Assembly (NCBI GenBank): GCA_039621445.1
Contig: CP154954.1
Span: 54,742,838-54,806,837 of the forward strand
DNA: 64,000 nt
Direction of reading: 5' to 3'
Source of the DNA: Euglena gracilis
Lineage: Eukaryota > Euglenida > Euglenophyceae > Euglenales
Part shown: piece after piece, positions 46,625 through 55,063 of the stretch
How the letters are laid out: each line of letters starts with the position of its first letter
Position numbering within the stretch: the stretch's first letter is position 1
Made by a program: the position numbers and the translations under genes
The notes under the pieces: generated by a model
Database searches by the model: none
Told to the model about the DNA's origin: nothing
What the model saw: the letters and a program-made list of their open reading frames with translations, nothing else

Positions 46625-46735
46625 GTGTGGGGCCCCCTGGCCGCTTTTTTTTTTTTTTTTTTTTTCGGCCCCTCTGGGCCGTGCGTGCCCCCCCCCCCCC
46701 TTGGGGTCTTGGGCGGCCCCCCCTGGGCCGCTCTT
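45120..46735 (-). repeat. G/C-run minisatellite of element C
   Basis: About 1.6 kb of irregular units near 45-50 bp built from C runs, TGGGGTCTGGGCGGCCCCC and TGGGCCGCTTTTCGGCG on the plus strand. The element's RNA would carry the G runs. A C run of more than 30 and a T run of about 20 lie at 46,590-46,665. Frames in all phases stay open for up to 693 codons on both strands because stop codons cannot form in this composition. They are not genes. Confidence 0.9.
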
Positions 46736-47128
46736 GGGTGCCCCCGGTCCGGGTCCTTTGGTCTTCCCTGGGTCCCCTCTGGGCCCCCTTTGCCCCCGGG
46801 GTCGGTTGGGTTTCCCCCCTTGGGTCCCCTTTCTTTCTCCTTTCCTCTCCTTCTTTGCTCGCCTCTCCCCGGGGCTTTCGCCCCCGTGCTTCGTCGCTCT
46901 CCTCTCCTCTCCTCTCTCTCTCCTCTCTGGGCTCTCTCCGGTCTCCCTTCTCCTGGCTCGGCCTCGGCCGGGCTCACCGTGGCTCAGCCTTGGTTGGGGA
47001 AGAGAGGGGAGGGGTGGCACACCAGTAAGAGGTTGGGTTGGTGGGTGAGAGCCTCCACAGTATCCATCAGGTCAGTAGGGGGTGAGCCAGCTGCCGCCGA
47101 CGTCACCGCATCTCCTCACGACGACAGC
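46736..47128 (-). other. Element C region between pol and minisatellite
   Basis: On the element strand this is GAGA-rich (GGAGAGGAGAGGAGAG near 46,905) and then GC-rich. No gene or domain is visible. Confidence 0.5.
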
Positions 47129-50100
47129 TCAGCTCCTGCGCGCGCGCTGCCAGCCGCCTGTCCTGAGCGTCGAAGGCGAGGGGAAGGAACAGAAAGATGA
47201 ACTGGAACACGACCACCATGGAGAAAATCCCAGGTTGACGCCAGGCCTTTTCCATTTCCCCATGGGGTGTGGGCAGGGGGCAGGGGTGGCCTCCTTGTTG
47301 GGAAGGAAGGGCCGGGTCGCACCGTGGCCATGCAGGGGCACGCCTCCGGTGGTGGTGCCCCCTCGCCGCAGGGACGGGTCATGGGGGTGCACGGGAACGG
47401 GGCCCCCTGGTGGGAGGGGGGGATCCCGAGCTGGGGCGTCCCTGCGGGTCGACACGCGGGGGCGGCGACCTCTACCCGTGGGGGCAGGGGAGACTCGGGG
47501 ACCGGGTCTCTGAGGTACGACTGGACTGGGGGGTGGGTACGCGTGTGACATGGGGAGTGATGGGGTGGTGGACGGTGGAGCTGGGGCAAGGGAAGCGCGG
47601 GAGAGCGCATCCCTCGCAGACGCGGATCGCACGGAGACGGGGCGCTTGCCGCTCGCGGGCTGCCGGTGGACCCTGACCGGGTACCTGGGGTGGGCCGCTT
47701 GTTGGGGACCCGCCGGGCCAGCATCTCCTCCGTCTTCTTGGTCTCGATCTCCTTCGTCTCCTCCATCACCTTCATCATCGTCTCCAGCAGAATCATCACC
47801 TTCTCGACATACATCTCCGTCCTCGGGGTCCTGCCACATCCACTCCTCTGGTGGCTCCTCCCAGGACAGCCCAAACTCCTTCTCCTTCTCCTTCTCGATC
47901 TCCACGGCGTGGCAGATGGCGATGTGGGCTTCCTCCGGGAACCTCGAAAGGTACTTCATGATGTCCTCCTTGATGTCGTGTTCGACGAAGTACGACACGA
48001 TGGGGGAGGCGTACCGGTGGAAGAAGTGCCGCAGCGGCTCCCACGTCTTCTCCTCGTACCCCAGCCACTTGACGAGGAACTCGAGGTCGCCGTTGGCATC
48101 GCGCCGGTGGGTGACCACCGCCTCCACCTCCCACTCGTCCAGCCGGGAACCCTCCTCCGGCCTGGATTGGCGGAAGTGGAAGAGACGGAGCGGTGGCCCC
48201 ATGAGGGCTGGATCGTGGCGGTAGCTCTTGATTTGGGATCGGTGGGCCACCTGCTTCCGGCCATCCTCCATCTGGAGCACGTACGTGTGCTCACTGGTGC
48301 GCTCTGCCACCACGCACGGCCCGATCCAGTACGTCTCCAGCTTCTCGCCGGTGCGGGTGCGCGGGCGGAGATACCAGACCTTGTCGTTGATCTCCAGCTC
48401 CGGCAGCTCTTTCCTCCGCTTGTTGACCGCCTCGGCTGTCTTGGCGTGCTCCTCGTTCAGGATCTTCGCAACACGATGATCGATGTCCTGCATGCGCTCG
48501 AAGAAGGCCACCGCGTCCTCGGCCCGCGTGGGCGGCTGGTACGGCACCCCGCCATACCACCGCTCGCGGCCGAAGAGCACCTGGAAGGGGCTCAGGCCGC
48601 TGGGCCCAGCACTGTCGTGCAGGGTCCGCAGGGCCCGCGGCAGCGCCTCCGGCCACTCCACGCCCTCCGCCGCCTTCATCTTCCTCAGCCGCTTCTGGAT
48701 CTGCGCGCCGAGGACCTCCGCACGGGCGTTACCTTCGTGGTGGTATGCTTGGGAGAAGGCATGGCGCACCCCCAGTCTTGCGCACATTGCCCTCCACCAG
48801 GCCCCCACGAAGTGGGGGCCCCGGTCCGACGTGATGACGCTTGGCACGCCGAACTGCGCCCACTGCTCATACATAGCCTTAGCCACCGCCTCCGCCGTTA
48901 GCCCGCGGGTGTGGTGCACGGTTGCGATCGCCCAGCCGGAGTGCCGATCGATGCATGCTGCGAACACGTTCACCAGCTTGCCGCCCTCCACCTCCACCTC
49001 CGGCATCTGGAACAGATCCACGCTCACCGAACACATCACATGGGGCGGCACTGGCGTGGGCGTGATGCGGAGCCGGCGGGGGTGGTTGGGCGGCTCCGAC
49101 GCCTGGCAGAACTCGCACACCGCCAGAATCTTGCCCGCCAGCTCGCGTGCTCGGGAGGGCACCGCAAACTGGAAGTTCCGGCTGGCCTCATCGAGGAGGC
49201 GCTCACCACCGACGTGCCCCGACGCCCGGTGCTGCTCTCGGATTGCCCGCTCGGTCAGGGCATCCGGCACGCACCAGACGGAATCCTTCACCAGCTTGCC
49301 TGCCTCCTTCCGGTAGCCGGTGGGCCATGGCCGGCCGCGCTTGATGGCCTGCCACGGCTCTTTGAACGTTGGGCACTTCTCATACGCCTCACTCCAGTCC
49401 ATCGCCATCAGGTCCTGGTCTTCGTCTTGCGGGGCTGCGGCCGGGGTGGCTGCAGCTGGCGGCACGGCGGCCGCCACAGGCGGCACGGCGGCTGCCACTG
49501 GCGGCACGGCGGGAGGGCTGGGGTGCCCCCCCACCTTGGGTGGGCCGGCTGGCTTCTTCGGGACGGCGGCACCGGGCGGCTTGGCGGCCGCCTGGCTTCG
49601 GGTTGTCACGGCGATCGCTGCGGACGGTGGGATGCTGCGTGCGCTGGCCGCGGGCGGGGACGATGCTTGCTCGGCGGACGGGGATCGCACGGCGGGTGCT
49701 GCTGCCGGTGCCGCTGCTGGCCGTACGGAAAACCGCACGGTGCGTGGTGTGGCGGGCTGCTGCTGCTGCTTGGGCTGCGCGGACAACGCCGGGTGCTGCG
49801 GCTGCTCGGGCTGCCCGGGCGATGCCAGCGCTGTCGCACTGGGCACTCGCACGGTCGGTGCTGCAGTCGCAGCCGGCGCGGTGGGGTGCGGTGGGGGCGG
49901 CGGTCGGATTGCCGGACTTCCGGCTGCCGGAATCCCGGCGGGCGCCGCCTCGGAGGCCGGTGTCCCGGCCGATGCCGCCGTGGTTGCCGGTGTCCCGGCT
50001 GGCGGCGATGGGGATGCCGCATTTGCGGTCGGGAGGGGGCACACCTTATCCACCGGGTGTACTGCCTTCGGGCAGCTGCGCTCCGCGGCCTTCTCCTCTC

Positions 50101-50415
50101 GGATCTGCTGCTCCATCTCCTCGGCGTCCGCTGCCGTCCCGTGCCAGCAGGAGTCTCGGTACTCCTGGCTGGCCGGGTACGCCCACCGCGACAGCGCGTC
50201 CCCCACCTCGTTCTTCTCCCCCGGCACGTACACCACCTCCACCATGTGCTCGTTGAGCTTGGAGTGCCACCTCGCCCGCCGGCCCTGCGGTCCCGCTCCT
50301 CGGGCGACGTGCTCCTTGTACCAGCTCTCCAAGGACCGGTGGTCCGTCAGCACCAGGACCTTCTGCCCGGTGATGTAGCCGCCCCACTTGTCCAGCGCGC
50401 TCACCACCGCGTCTC
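47129..50415 (-). CDS. pol: Element C Pol, second part: RNase H end, linker, integrase, chromodomain, extension
   Basis: The open frame reaches back to 51,595, but before about 50,410 it is a shadow of RT. It begins at VSALDKW of RNase H, after a 4-bp loss relative to element B. TDHRSL follows, then an Ala/Pro-rich linker of about 210 residues (50,045-49,410). Integrase: HRASGH and CEFC form the HHCC zinc motif, catalytic Asp at 49,018, Asp at 48,826 and Glu at 48,718 with exact D-x35-E. A GP-C version of the GPY/F module is present. The chromodomain (48,139-47,980) starts EWEVEAVVTHRR and keeps three cage aromatics (W, W in VKW, Y in LGY). An acidic and then Pro/Arg-rich tail of over 200 residues ends the protein. 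Integrase joins the DNA copy to the genome, and the chromodomain likely directs it to heterochromatin. Confidence 0.88.
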
Positions 50416-51699
50416 CTTGTCCCGGGTGTCCCACCGCAGCCGCTGCCCCTCCGTCAGCTTCCTGCTCATGAAGCCCACCGCCACCGACGCCCCGGGCTTC
50501 AGGAGCTCCTCCACCGAGGGGATGCCCTCCACCTTCGGCAGCTGCTCCAGCACGGCGCCCACCGCGTAATCGGAGGCGCGTGTGCGGAGCACGAACGGCT
50601 TGTTCATGTCCACGTGCCACAGCTCCAGGTCCGCCACCAGCGCTGCCTTCAGCTTCTCGAACGCCTCCAGCTCGGCCGCGGACCACACGATGGGGTGCTT
50701 GCTGCCCGCCCGGGACAAATCCCGCGGTAGCTTCAGCTTCTCCTGCAGGGGGGCGGCCAGCTCCGAGTACATACGTACATACCCCGAATAATAATTGCAG
50801 AGGCCGAGAAAGGCGCGCAAACTCGTCACATTGGCCGGGGGTTGCCACCGCTGCACCGCCGCCAGCTTGCCGCTCGCGGGCACGCGCTTGCCCTCCCCCA
50901 GCACGTGCCCCACGAACTCCGCCCTCTTGCGGAACAGCTGCGCCTTCTTCTTGTCCGCCACCCACCGATCCGCCTCCAGCGCCCGCAGGGTCTCCCGCAG
51001 ATCCCCCGCGTGCCGCCTGATCAGCTCCTCGTCGCTCCACCCCGGCAGCCGCCTCGTGCTCACCAGGATGTCGTCGAAGTAGGGGTGGGTGTGGGCGGAG
51101 ACGTTGCGGCAGGTCGCGTCGATGTCCCTCTGGAGCAGCGCCGGACCGACGTTGATGCCCTGGGGCACCACGGTCCACTGCCAGAGGCCGCCGGGCAGGT
51201 GGATGTTGGTGATGGGTCGGCTTTCCTCCGCCATGGCCACCTGGTGGAAGGCGTCCCGCAGGTCCACCGTCGAGAAGATCTCGCACTTCGCCTGCTCGCT
51301 CACGATGTCCTCCGTCAGCGGTAGGGGGTAGGAGTCCATCTGCAGCATCTTGTTGGTCAAGCTGTAGTCGCACACCAGCCTCCACTTGCCCGACTTCTTG
51401 CGGATGGGGAAGGCGGCCGCCCTCCACGGCCCCCGCCCCGCCTCCAGCTTGCCGTCCGCCAGGCACTCCCGCTCCATCTCCCTCAGGGCCTCCAGCCGCT
51501 CGCCCTTGAGGTTGATGATCCGGCCCACCACCGGGGTTGCTCCCGGCTTCAGCCTCAGCACTGCCTTCCCATGGGTGCCCCGCGCCGGGGGACACGGCCA
51601 GACCCGCTCACGGAACACCCGGCCTTCGAACTCGTTGATGATCTCGTCCCGCAGCTGCCGCGCCAAGGGATGGTCGACATCATCTTCCGTCTCCACCAC
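50401..51699 (-). CDS. pol: Element C Pol, first part: reverse transcriptase and start of RNase H
   Basis: A full-length RT domain: N-terminal region (GTHGKAVLRLKPGATPV), KKSGKWRLVCDYSLTN, VDLRDAFHQVAM, catalytic YFDDI at 51,070-51,081, the LRAFLGLCNYYSGYVR thumb motif, then RNase H. The first RNase H catalytic Asp is Arg (TRASDYAVGAVLEQ, codon at 50,578-50,580), where element B has Asp. The frame ends at a TGA at 50,401, right after DKET, because of a 4-bp loss. The first start-like codon is GTG, and the frame overlaps the end of the protease frame by 20 bp, so RT is expected as part of a polyprotein reached by frameshift. Confidence 0.88.
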   Translation of the reverse strand: MVETEDDVDHPLARQLRDEIINEFEGRVFRERVWPCPPARGTHGKAVLRLKPGATPVVGRIINLKGERLEALREMERECLADGKLEAGRGPWRAAAFPIRKKSGKWRLVCDYSLTNKMLQMDSYPLPLTEDIVSEQAKCEIFSTVDLRDAFHQVAMAEESRPITNIHLPGGLWQWTVVPQGINVGPALLQRDIDATCRNVSAHTHPYFDDILVSTRRLPGWSDEELIRRHAGDLRETLRALEADRWVADKKKAQLFRKRAEFVGHVLGEGKRVPASGKLAAVQRWQPPANVTSLRAFLGLCNYYSGYVRMYSELAAPLQEKLKLPRDLSRAGSKHPIVWSAAELEAFEKLKAALVADLELWHVDMNKPFVLRTRASDYAVGAVLEQLPKVEGIPSVEELLKPGASVAVGFMSRKLTEGQRLRWDTRDKETRW

Positions 51700-51985
51700 C
51701 CTCTCGCACCGCCTTCGCCGCTTCTTCGGCCTCCTTCAGCATCATCGCCACTTCTCGGACTGCTGCCTCGTCCGTGGTCAGCTGCCGCATCTTCTTCACC
51801 GTGGAGAGGTAGCCGTCCAGCTCGTCTTCGTCTTCATCATCTTCCTCCTTCTTCTCTTCGTCTCCACGCCGCCTCAGGATCCACTTGGGGTCCGCGTGGA
51901 GCTGCAAGGTGTCGCGCCATGGCTGGACATCCAGCCGGTTCTCCCGGAGCCATGGATACCCCAGATCAGATCCGTGCTGATGCAG
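51680..51985 (-). CDS. Element C protease, second part, and link to RT
   Basis: This frame holds DLGYPWLRENRLDV, the closing Gly region of the retropepsin fold. Then come a charged EEDDEDEDELDGYL stretch and a helical segment (MMLKEAEEAAKAV) that ends at a stop overlapping the RT frame. Coding enters it by a one-base shift near 51,970 from the frame with the DTG. The frame is open upstream to 52,702, but that part is a shadow. Confidence 0.6.
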   Translation of the reverse strand: MHQHGSDLGYPWLRENRLDVQPWRDTLQLHADPKWILRRRGDEEKKEEDDEDEDELDGYLSTVKKMRQLTTDEAAVREVAMMLKEAEEAAKAVREGGGDGR

Positions 51986-52420
51986 CCGTCGTACGCCACC
52001 ACCTTCGTCGTCCACGTCCTCGGTCTCCGCTCCTCGTCGTCGGTCTGGGCCGCGAAGGACAGCTTCAGCTCTGCTTCTCGTTGTCCTCCGGGTAGTGCTT
52101 CTCCGCTCACCGTGCGCAGCACCAAGGGTCTTGTTGCCGCGTGGAACACCGACTCCGGGAACAGCTCCTTCTTCACGAGGGAGGTCTGCGCCCCCGTATC
52201 GATCAAGGCCTTCGCCTGGATCTTCATCCCGCCTGCCTCCACCTCCACGTCCATCAGCAGCTGGTAGCACCCCCCACGGTGCTCCATCCGGCCGACCGTG
52301 AACGGCCGGTTCGGGAGGTGCTGCCACGGCCGCACCACCACCTTCCGCACCTTCTTCGCCTCCTCCGCCGCCGCCACCTCTTCCCGTGCCTTCTCTCCAG
52401 ACACAGGTACCGCACCACTC
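51960..52420 (-). CDS. Element C protease, first part (retropepsin active site)
   Basis: AKALIDTGAQTSLVKKELFP has the aspartic DTGA active site (52,192-52,200). It follows a basic linker that begins where the methyltransferase frame loses sense, near 52,400. In both elements A and C the protease is split between frames just before the closing ILG/LGY region. A working enzyme would act as a dimer and cut the Gag-methyltransferase-Pol precursor. Confidence 0.7.
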
Positions 52421-53537
52421 CCTCCAGGATGTGGTAGGCCTCCTCCGTTGTGCACCTGCGCTCCCGGCCACTGCCTCCCAGCTGTAGCCGATGTCGTCGT
52501 ACGCCGTCTGGTCCTTCCACCATGCTGCCGCACTTCCCACCACAGATGACGTCGTCCAGCTCCTTCGCCATCGCGTCGCTGACCCAGAAGCGGGTCGGCT
52601 TGCGATACCCGTACTCCGCGAAGCGGCAGTAGTCGATATCCACGTACCGCACTCCGCGCAGGACTCGTCGCCACCGCAGCAAGCCGAACCTCGGGTTTTC
52701 AATCCACCACCGCGTAGGCGCCAAGTACTCCACTAGCTCCCTCGTGGCCTTCACCACCGCGTCCGCCATGCGGAGCCTCCTCTTGCGGGTGGTGAGGGCT
52801 GTGGAGTACTCGGTACAGGGCGGGGACGCCGCGATGACCTCGAAGTAGCCGGGAGCGTACTGTTCCCAGTACCTCCACTTCCTCACGTCGGCCACGATGT
52901 CCGGCTTCCACTTCTCGTCCCAGTCCACGCTGATCACCTTGAAGCCCATCTTCTCCAGCGCTCTTCTGACACTGCCCGTTCCGGAGAACAGGTCCAGCGC
53001 CCATCTTTCCTTCTCTTCCTTCGCCGCCTTCTTCACCGGCTCTTTCTTCTCCTTCTTCGCCGGTGCTTTCTTCACCTCCTTCGCCGGTGCTTGTCTTTCT
53101 TGTGGTGCTGTCTTGTGGAGACTTGGTGATGCCTTCAGTGATGACGTTGTCGGTGTTGTTGATGACGATGACGTGGATCTTGGTAGACTCGATCTCGATG
53201 CTGTCTTCGTTGCCGATGCCGTCGGCGTTGATGTGGTCGATGATGTCTTCGTTGCCGATGCCGTCGGCGTTGATGAGGGCGATGATGTCACCTTCGCCTT
53301 CGGCACGCTCGGTGATGTTGATGGGGACGATGGTGTCGGCTTCGCCTTCGACACCTGCCGCAGGCAGGGTCTCTCCCCTTCCTTTGGAGACTTCCTGCCT
53401 CTTCTCTTTCTTTGGACCAGCCGCCATCCTTCTTCTTCATACTCCACCGCTCTTACCAGCCTCGTCCCTGGTGCGGATGTCGGCTGGGGGGTTGACTGCC
53501 GGTCCAGGCCCTTCCCATCGGGACCTGGACGGCCCCG
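52254..53537 (-). CDS. C5-cytosine DNA methyltransferase domain within the element C polyprotein
   Basis: The frame is open from the codon after Gag's UGA. There is no ATG before the domain; the first start-like codon is GTG at 53,447. Numbered from there: a low-complexity basic Ser/Thr/Lys linker with PTASATKT repeats (1-147), then the catalytic domain (148-346, DNA 53,006-52,410). Motif I is DLFSGTGS (152-159, SAM binding), acidic ISVDWDE, DIVADVRKW, motif IV ASPPC with catalytic Cys211, motif VI WWIENPR with Glu250, and motif VIII-like YRKPTRFW (281-288). CGGKCGSMV and a final helix EEAYHILEGVVRYL follow. All core catalytic residues are present. Length and ENP suggest the compact phage/virus-like C5 family rather than DNMT1 or DNMT3; that placement is from memory. 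Sense moves to the protease frame near 52,400. It would methylate cytosine in DNA; targets unknown. Confidence 0.85.
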   Translation of the reverse strand, partial: RGRPGPDGKGLDRQSTPQPTSAPGTRLVRAVEYEEEGWRLVQRKRRGRKSPKEGERPCLRQVSKAKPTPSSPSTSPSVPKAKVTSSPSSTPTASATKTSSTTSTPTASATKTASRSSLPRSTSSSSTTPTTSSLKASPSLHKTAPQERQAPAKEVKKAPAKKEKKEPVKKAAKEEKERWALDLFSGTGSVRRALEKMGFKVISVDWDEKWKPDIVADVRKWRYWEQYAPGYFEVIAASPPCTEYSTALTTRKRRLRMADAVVKATRELVEYLAPTRWWIENPRFGLLRWRRVLRGVRYVDIDYCRFAEYGYRKPTRFWVSDAMAKELDDVICGGKCGSMVEGPDGVRRHRLQLGGSGRERRCTTEEAYHILEGVVRYLCLERRHGKRWRRRRRRRRCGRWWCGRGSTSRTGRSRSAGWSTVGGATSC

Positions 53538-53540
53538 TCA
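53498..53540 (-). promoter_or_regulatory. Candidate UGA readthrough signal between Gag and methyltransferase
   Basis: Gag ends CAA-UGA-CGG. UGA-CGG is a known leaky context in plant viruses. The frame continues without stop or ATG for 30 codons up to the GTG and beyond. Four bases after UGA a hairpin starts: GCCGTCCAGG (53,533-53,524) pairs with CCTGGAC-c-GGC (53,508-53,498), giving 7 bp, a bulged C and 3 bp, around a 15-base loop that can form its own TCCC-GAT-GGGA stem. Confidence 0.6.
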
Positions 53541-53927
53541 TTGCTGCGTCGATGTCGTCCCGGCCGCTTCTCCTTTGCCGGAACCTTTCTCACCGCCTTT
53601 GCCTTTCCCCTTACCCTTGCCTTTGCCTTTTCCACCATCTTTCCCCTTGGCTTCGCCGCCTTTGCCGGTCCATCCTTCATTCCACGGCTGCTGGTTGCCT
53701 TTGCCTCGGCCAGCCCAGCCTTGGGCATCGTTGGAGTCCTTGGTCTCGTCCACCTTCTTCGCTTCACCTTCCTTTTCTTTCTTCACCGCTTCCTTCTTCA
53801 CTTCCTTGATGTTGGACTCCTCCTGGACTCCTTGATTGGCCTTGGTGTCGGTCTCGTCATCTTCATCTTCGACATCCACTTCCCGCTGCCATCTTGTGGG
53901 TGCCGCCGGTGGTCCACCCTCAGCCAC
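53538..53927 (-). CDS. gag: Element C Gag C-terminal tail, Lys/Gly-rich
   Basis: An acidic/basic mixed segment (EVKKEAVKKEKEGEAKK) is followed by KGKGKGKGKGKGG repeats and ends at the UGA. No CCHC zinc knuckle is present in any Gag frame of this element, so the Lys/Gly tail is the likely RNA-binding part. Coding enters this frame from the capsid frame by a shift between about 53,880 and 53,927. It is in the same frame as the methyltransferase. Confidence 0.65.
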   Translation of the reverse strand: MAEGGPPAAPTRWQREVDVEDEDDETDTKANQGVQEESNIKEVKKEAVKKEKEGEAKKVDETKDSNDAQGWAGRGKGNQQPWNEGWTGKGGEAKGKDGGKGKGKGKGKGKGGEKGSGKGEAAGTTSTQQ

Positions 53928-55063
53928 CGCACCATGAGGTCGTTGACTTGGGTGGCGGTGAACTCCACGGTGTCCGGGGCCACCCGGACGATGGCTCCAC
54001 CAGACAGCTTCTGCCGGTCGTACACCGCCTTGATGGCCGCCCGGTGGTCATCGTCCGCCGGGACCACCTTGATTCTTCTGCCTTGGCGATCCACTTTCTT
54101 CGGCACGACGCCCGTCTCCTCCACCACCATCTCCGTCGCCTCCGCCACCGTCACATCCTCCGGTAGGCCTTCCAGGACCAGCGCCGCGTGATCACGGCGC
54201 CGATCCTCTTCATGGGCCAGCCGCTTCCTCCATGGCTGGCCCAGCTGGTCCACCACCAGGCGGGCTAGCTCCACGTCCGTCATGTCCCCGATCTGCATCG
54301 CCAGCGCCTTGGCGTTGGCGAAGTACTCCCGCCACTCTCGCTCCGTCAGCTTGCCCCGCGTCACCACCTTGAGGTGACGGAGCTTCCTTCGTAGTGCTTC
54401 TCGGTCGTCTCCACCCAGCTCCAGGTCCAGCCTCGCCCACAGCTCCTCGAACGCCATCTCCGGGTAGGTCTCCACCATCAGGTCGATGTGCAACGCCGTC
54501 GCCTCGTCCACCGTACTCCGCAGCAGCGCCACCCGCTGCGCCTCGCTGAGGAGGGGGACCATCCCCTCCACCTCGCGGAGGTAGGGGGGCCCCCGCCGCC
54601 TCCATTGGGGCCAGTCCTCGGCGTTACCCGAGAACCGGCCCGGATGCCTCCCCCCGAGCGCATCCAGGAGGTGCGGTGGCAGGATCTGCAGCTGGGGAGC
54701 CCCCAGCGGCAGGGTGGTTGCTTGGACTTCTCGGATGGCGGTTCCCCTCACGGGTGCGGGCACGCTCGCCCCCGCACGCATGAGGAGCATCGGTGCTGCA
54801 TTCGTCGGCACCGGGCGGGATCGCACGAGTCGCAGCTCCGGTCGGAGCCGCGACGCGGGCGGATTGGCTGGGTCCGGTGGTGTGGCCGCAGTCGCAGCCG
54901 GCACCGCAGACTGCATCACCGGCGGGGGCCCGCCGGCAGGGTGGGCTGAGGGCTGCATGGCTGGGGGGGCACCCCGGTGGCGAACGCCACCGCGGGGGTC
55001 TGATGCATGGCATGCGATGGGTTGGGATGGACGGCTTGCTGGTACACCGTGCCTTCGGCACAC
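53798..55063 (-). CDS. gag: Element C Gag capsid region
   Basis: After a Pro/Ala-rich stretch (shared coding sense with the upstream frame up to about 54,920), residues about 143-290 form a Ty3/gypsy-type capsid: RFSGNAEDWPQW, LRSTVDEATALHIDL, FEELWARLDLELGG, LTEREWREYFANAKALAMQI. The order of Trp and hydrophobic positions matches element A Gag (WDGDPTTWKQFW). The C-terminal part to about 53,930 is coherent (LEGLPEDVTVAEATEMV), after which sense leaves this frame. Confidence 0.7.
   Translation of the reverse strand: MCRRHGVPASRPSQPIACHASDPRGGVRHRGAPPAMQPSAHPAGGPPPVMQSAVPAATAATPPDPANPPASRLRPELRLVRSRPVPTNAAPMLLMRAGASVPAPVRGTAIREVQATTLPLGAPQLQILPPHLLDALGGRHPGRFSGNAEDWPQWRRRGPPYLREVEGMVPLLSEAQRVALLRSTVDEATALHIDLMVETYPEMAFEELWARLDLELGGDDREALRRKLRHLKVVTRGKLTEREWREYFANAKALAMQIGDMTDVELARLVVDQLGQPWRKRLAHEEDRRRDHAALVLEGLPEDVTVAEATEMVVEETGVVPKKVDRQGRRIKVVPADDDHRAAIKAVYDRQKLSGGAIVRVAPDTVEFTATQVNDLMVRWLRVDHRRHPQDGSGKWMSKMKMTRPTPRPIKESRRSPTSRK

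Noticed and set aside
44947-47048. Long Pro/Gly-rich ORFs on both strands (up to 693 codons)
   Set aside because: They lie in a G/C-run minisatellite where stop codons cannot form. All frames are open and there is no domain.
50416-51595. N-terminal 390 codons of the 1,488-codon frame in element C
   Set aside because: This stretch is an out-of-frame shadow of the RT, which is clearly encoded in the overlapping frame 50,401-51,699.
52699-53427. 242-codon ORF with INADGIGNED repeats opposite the methyltransferase linker frame
   Set aside because: It is the same DNA repeat read in another frame. Past it the frame translates the methyltransferase region as nonsense.
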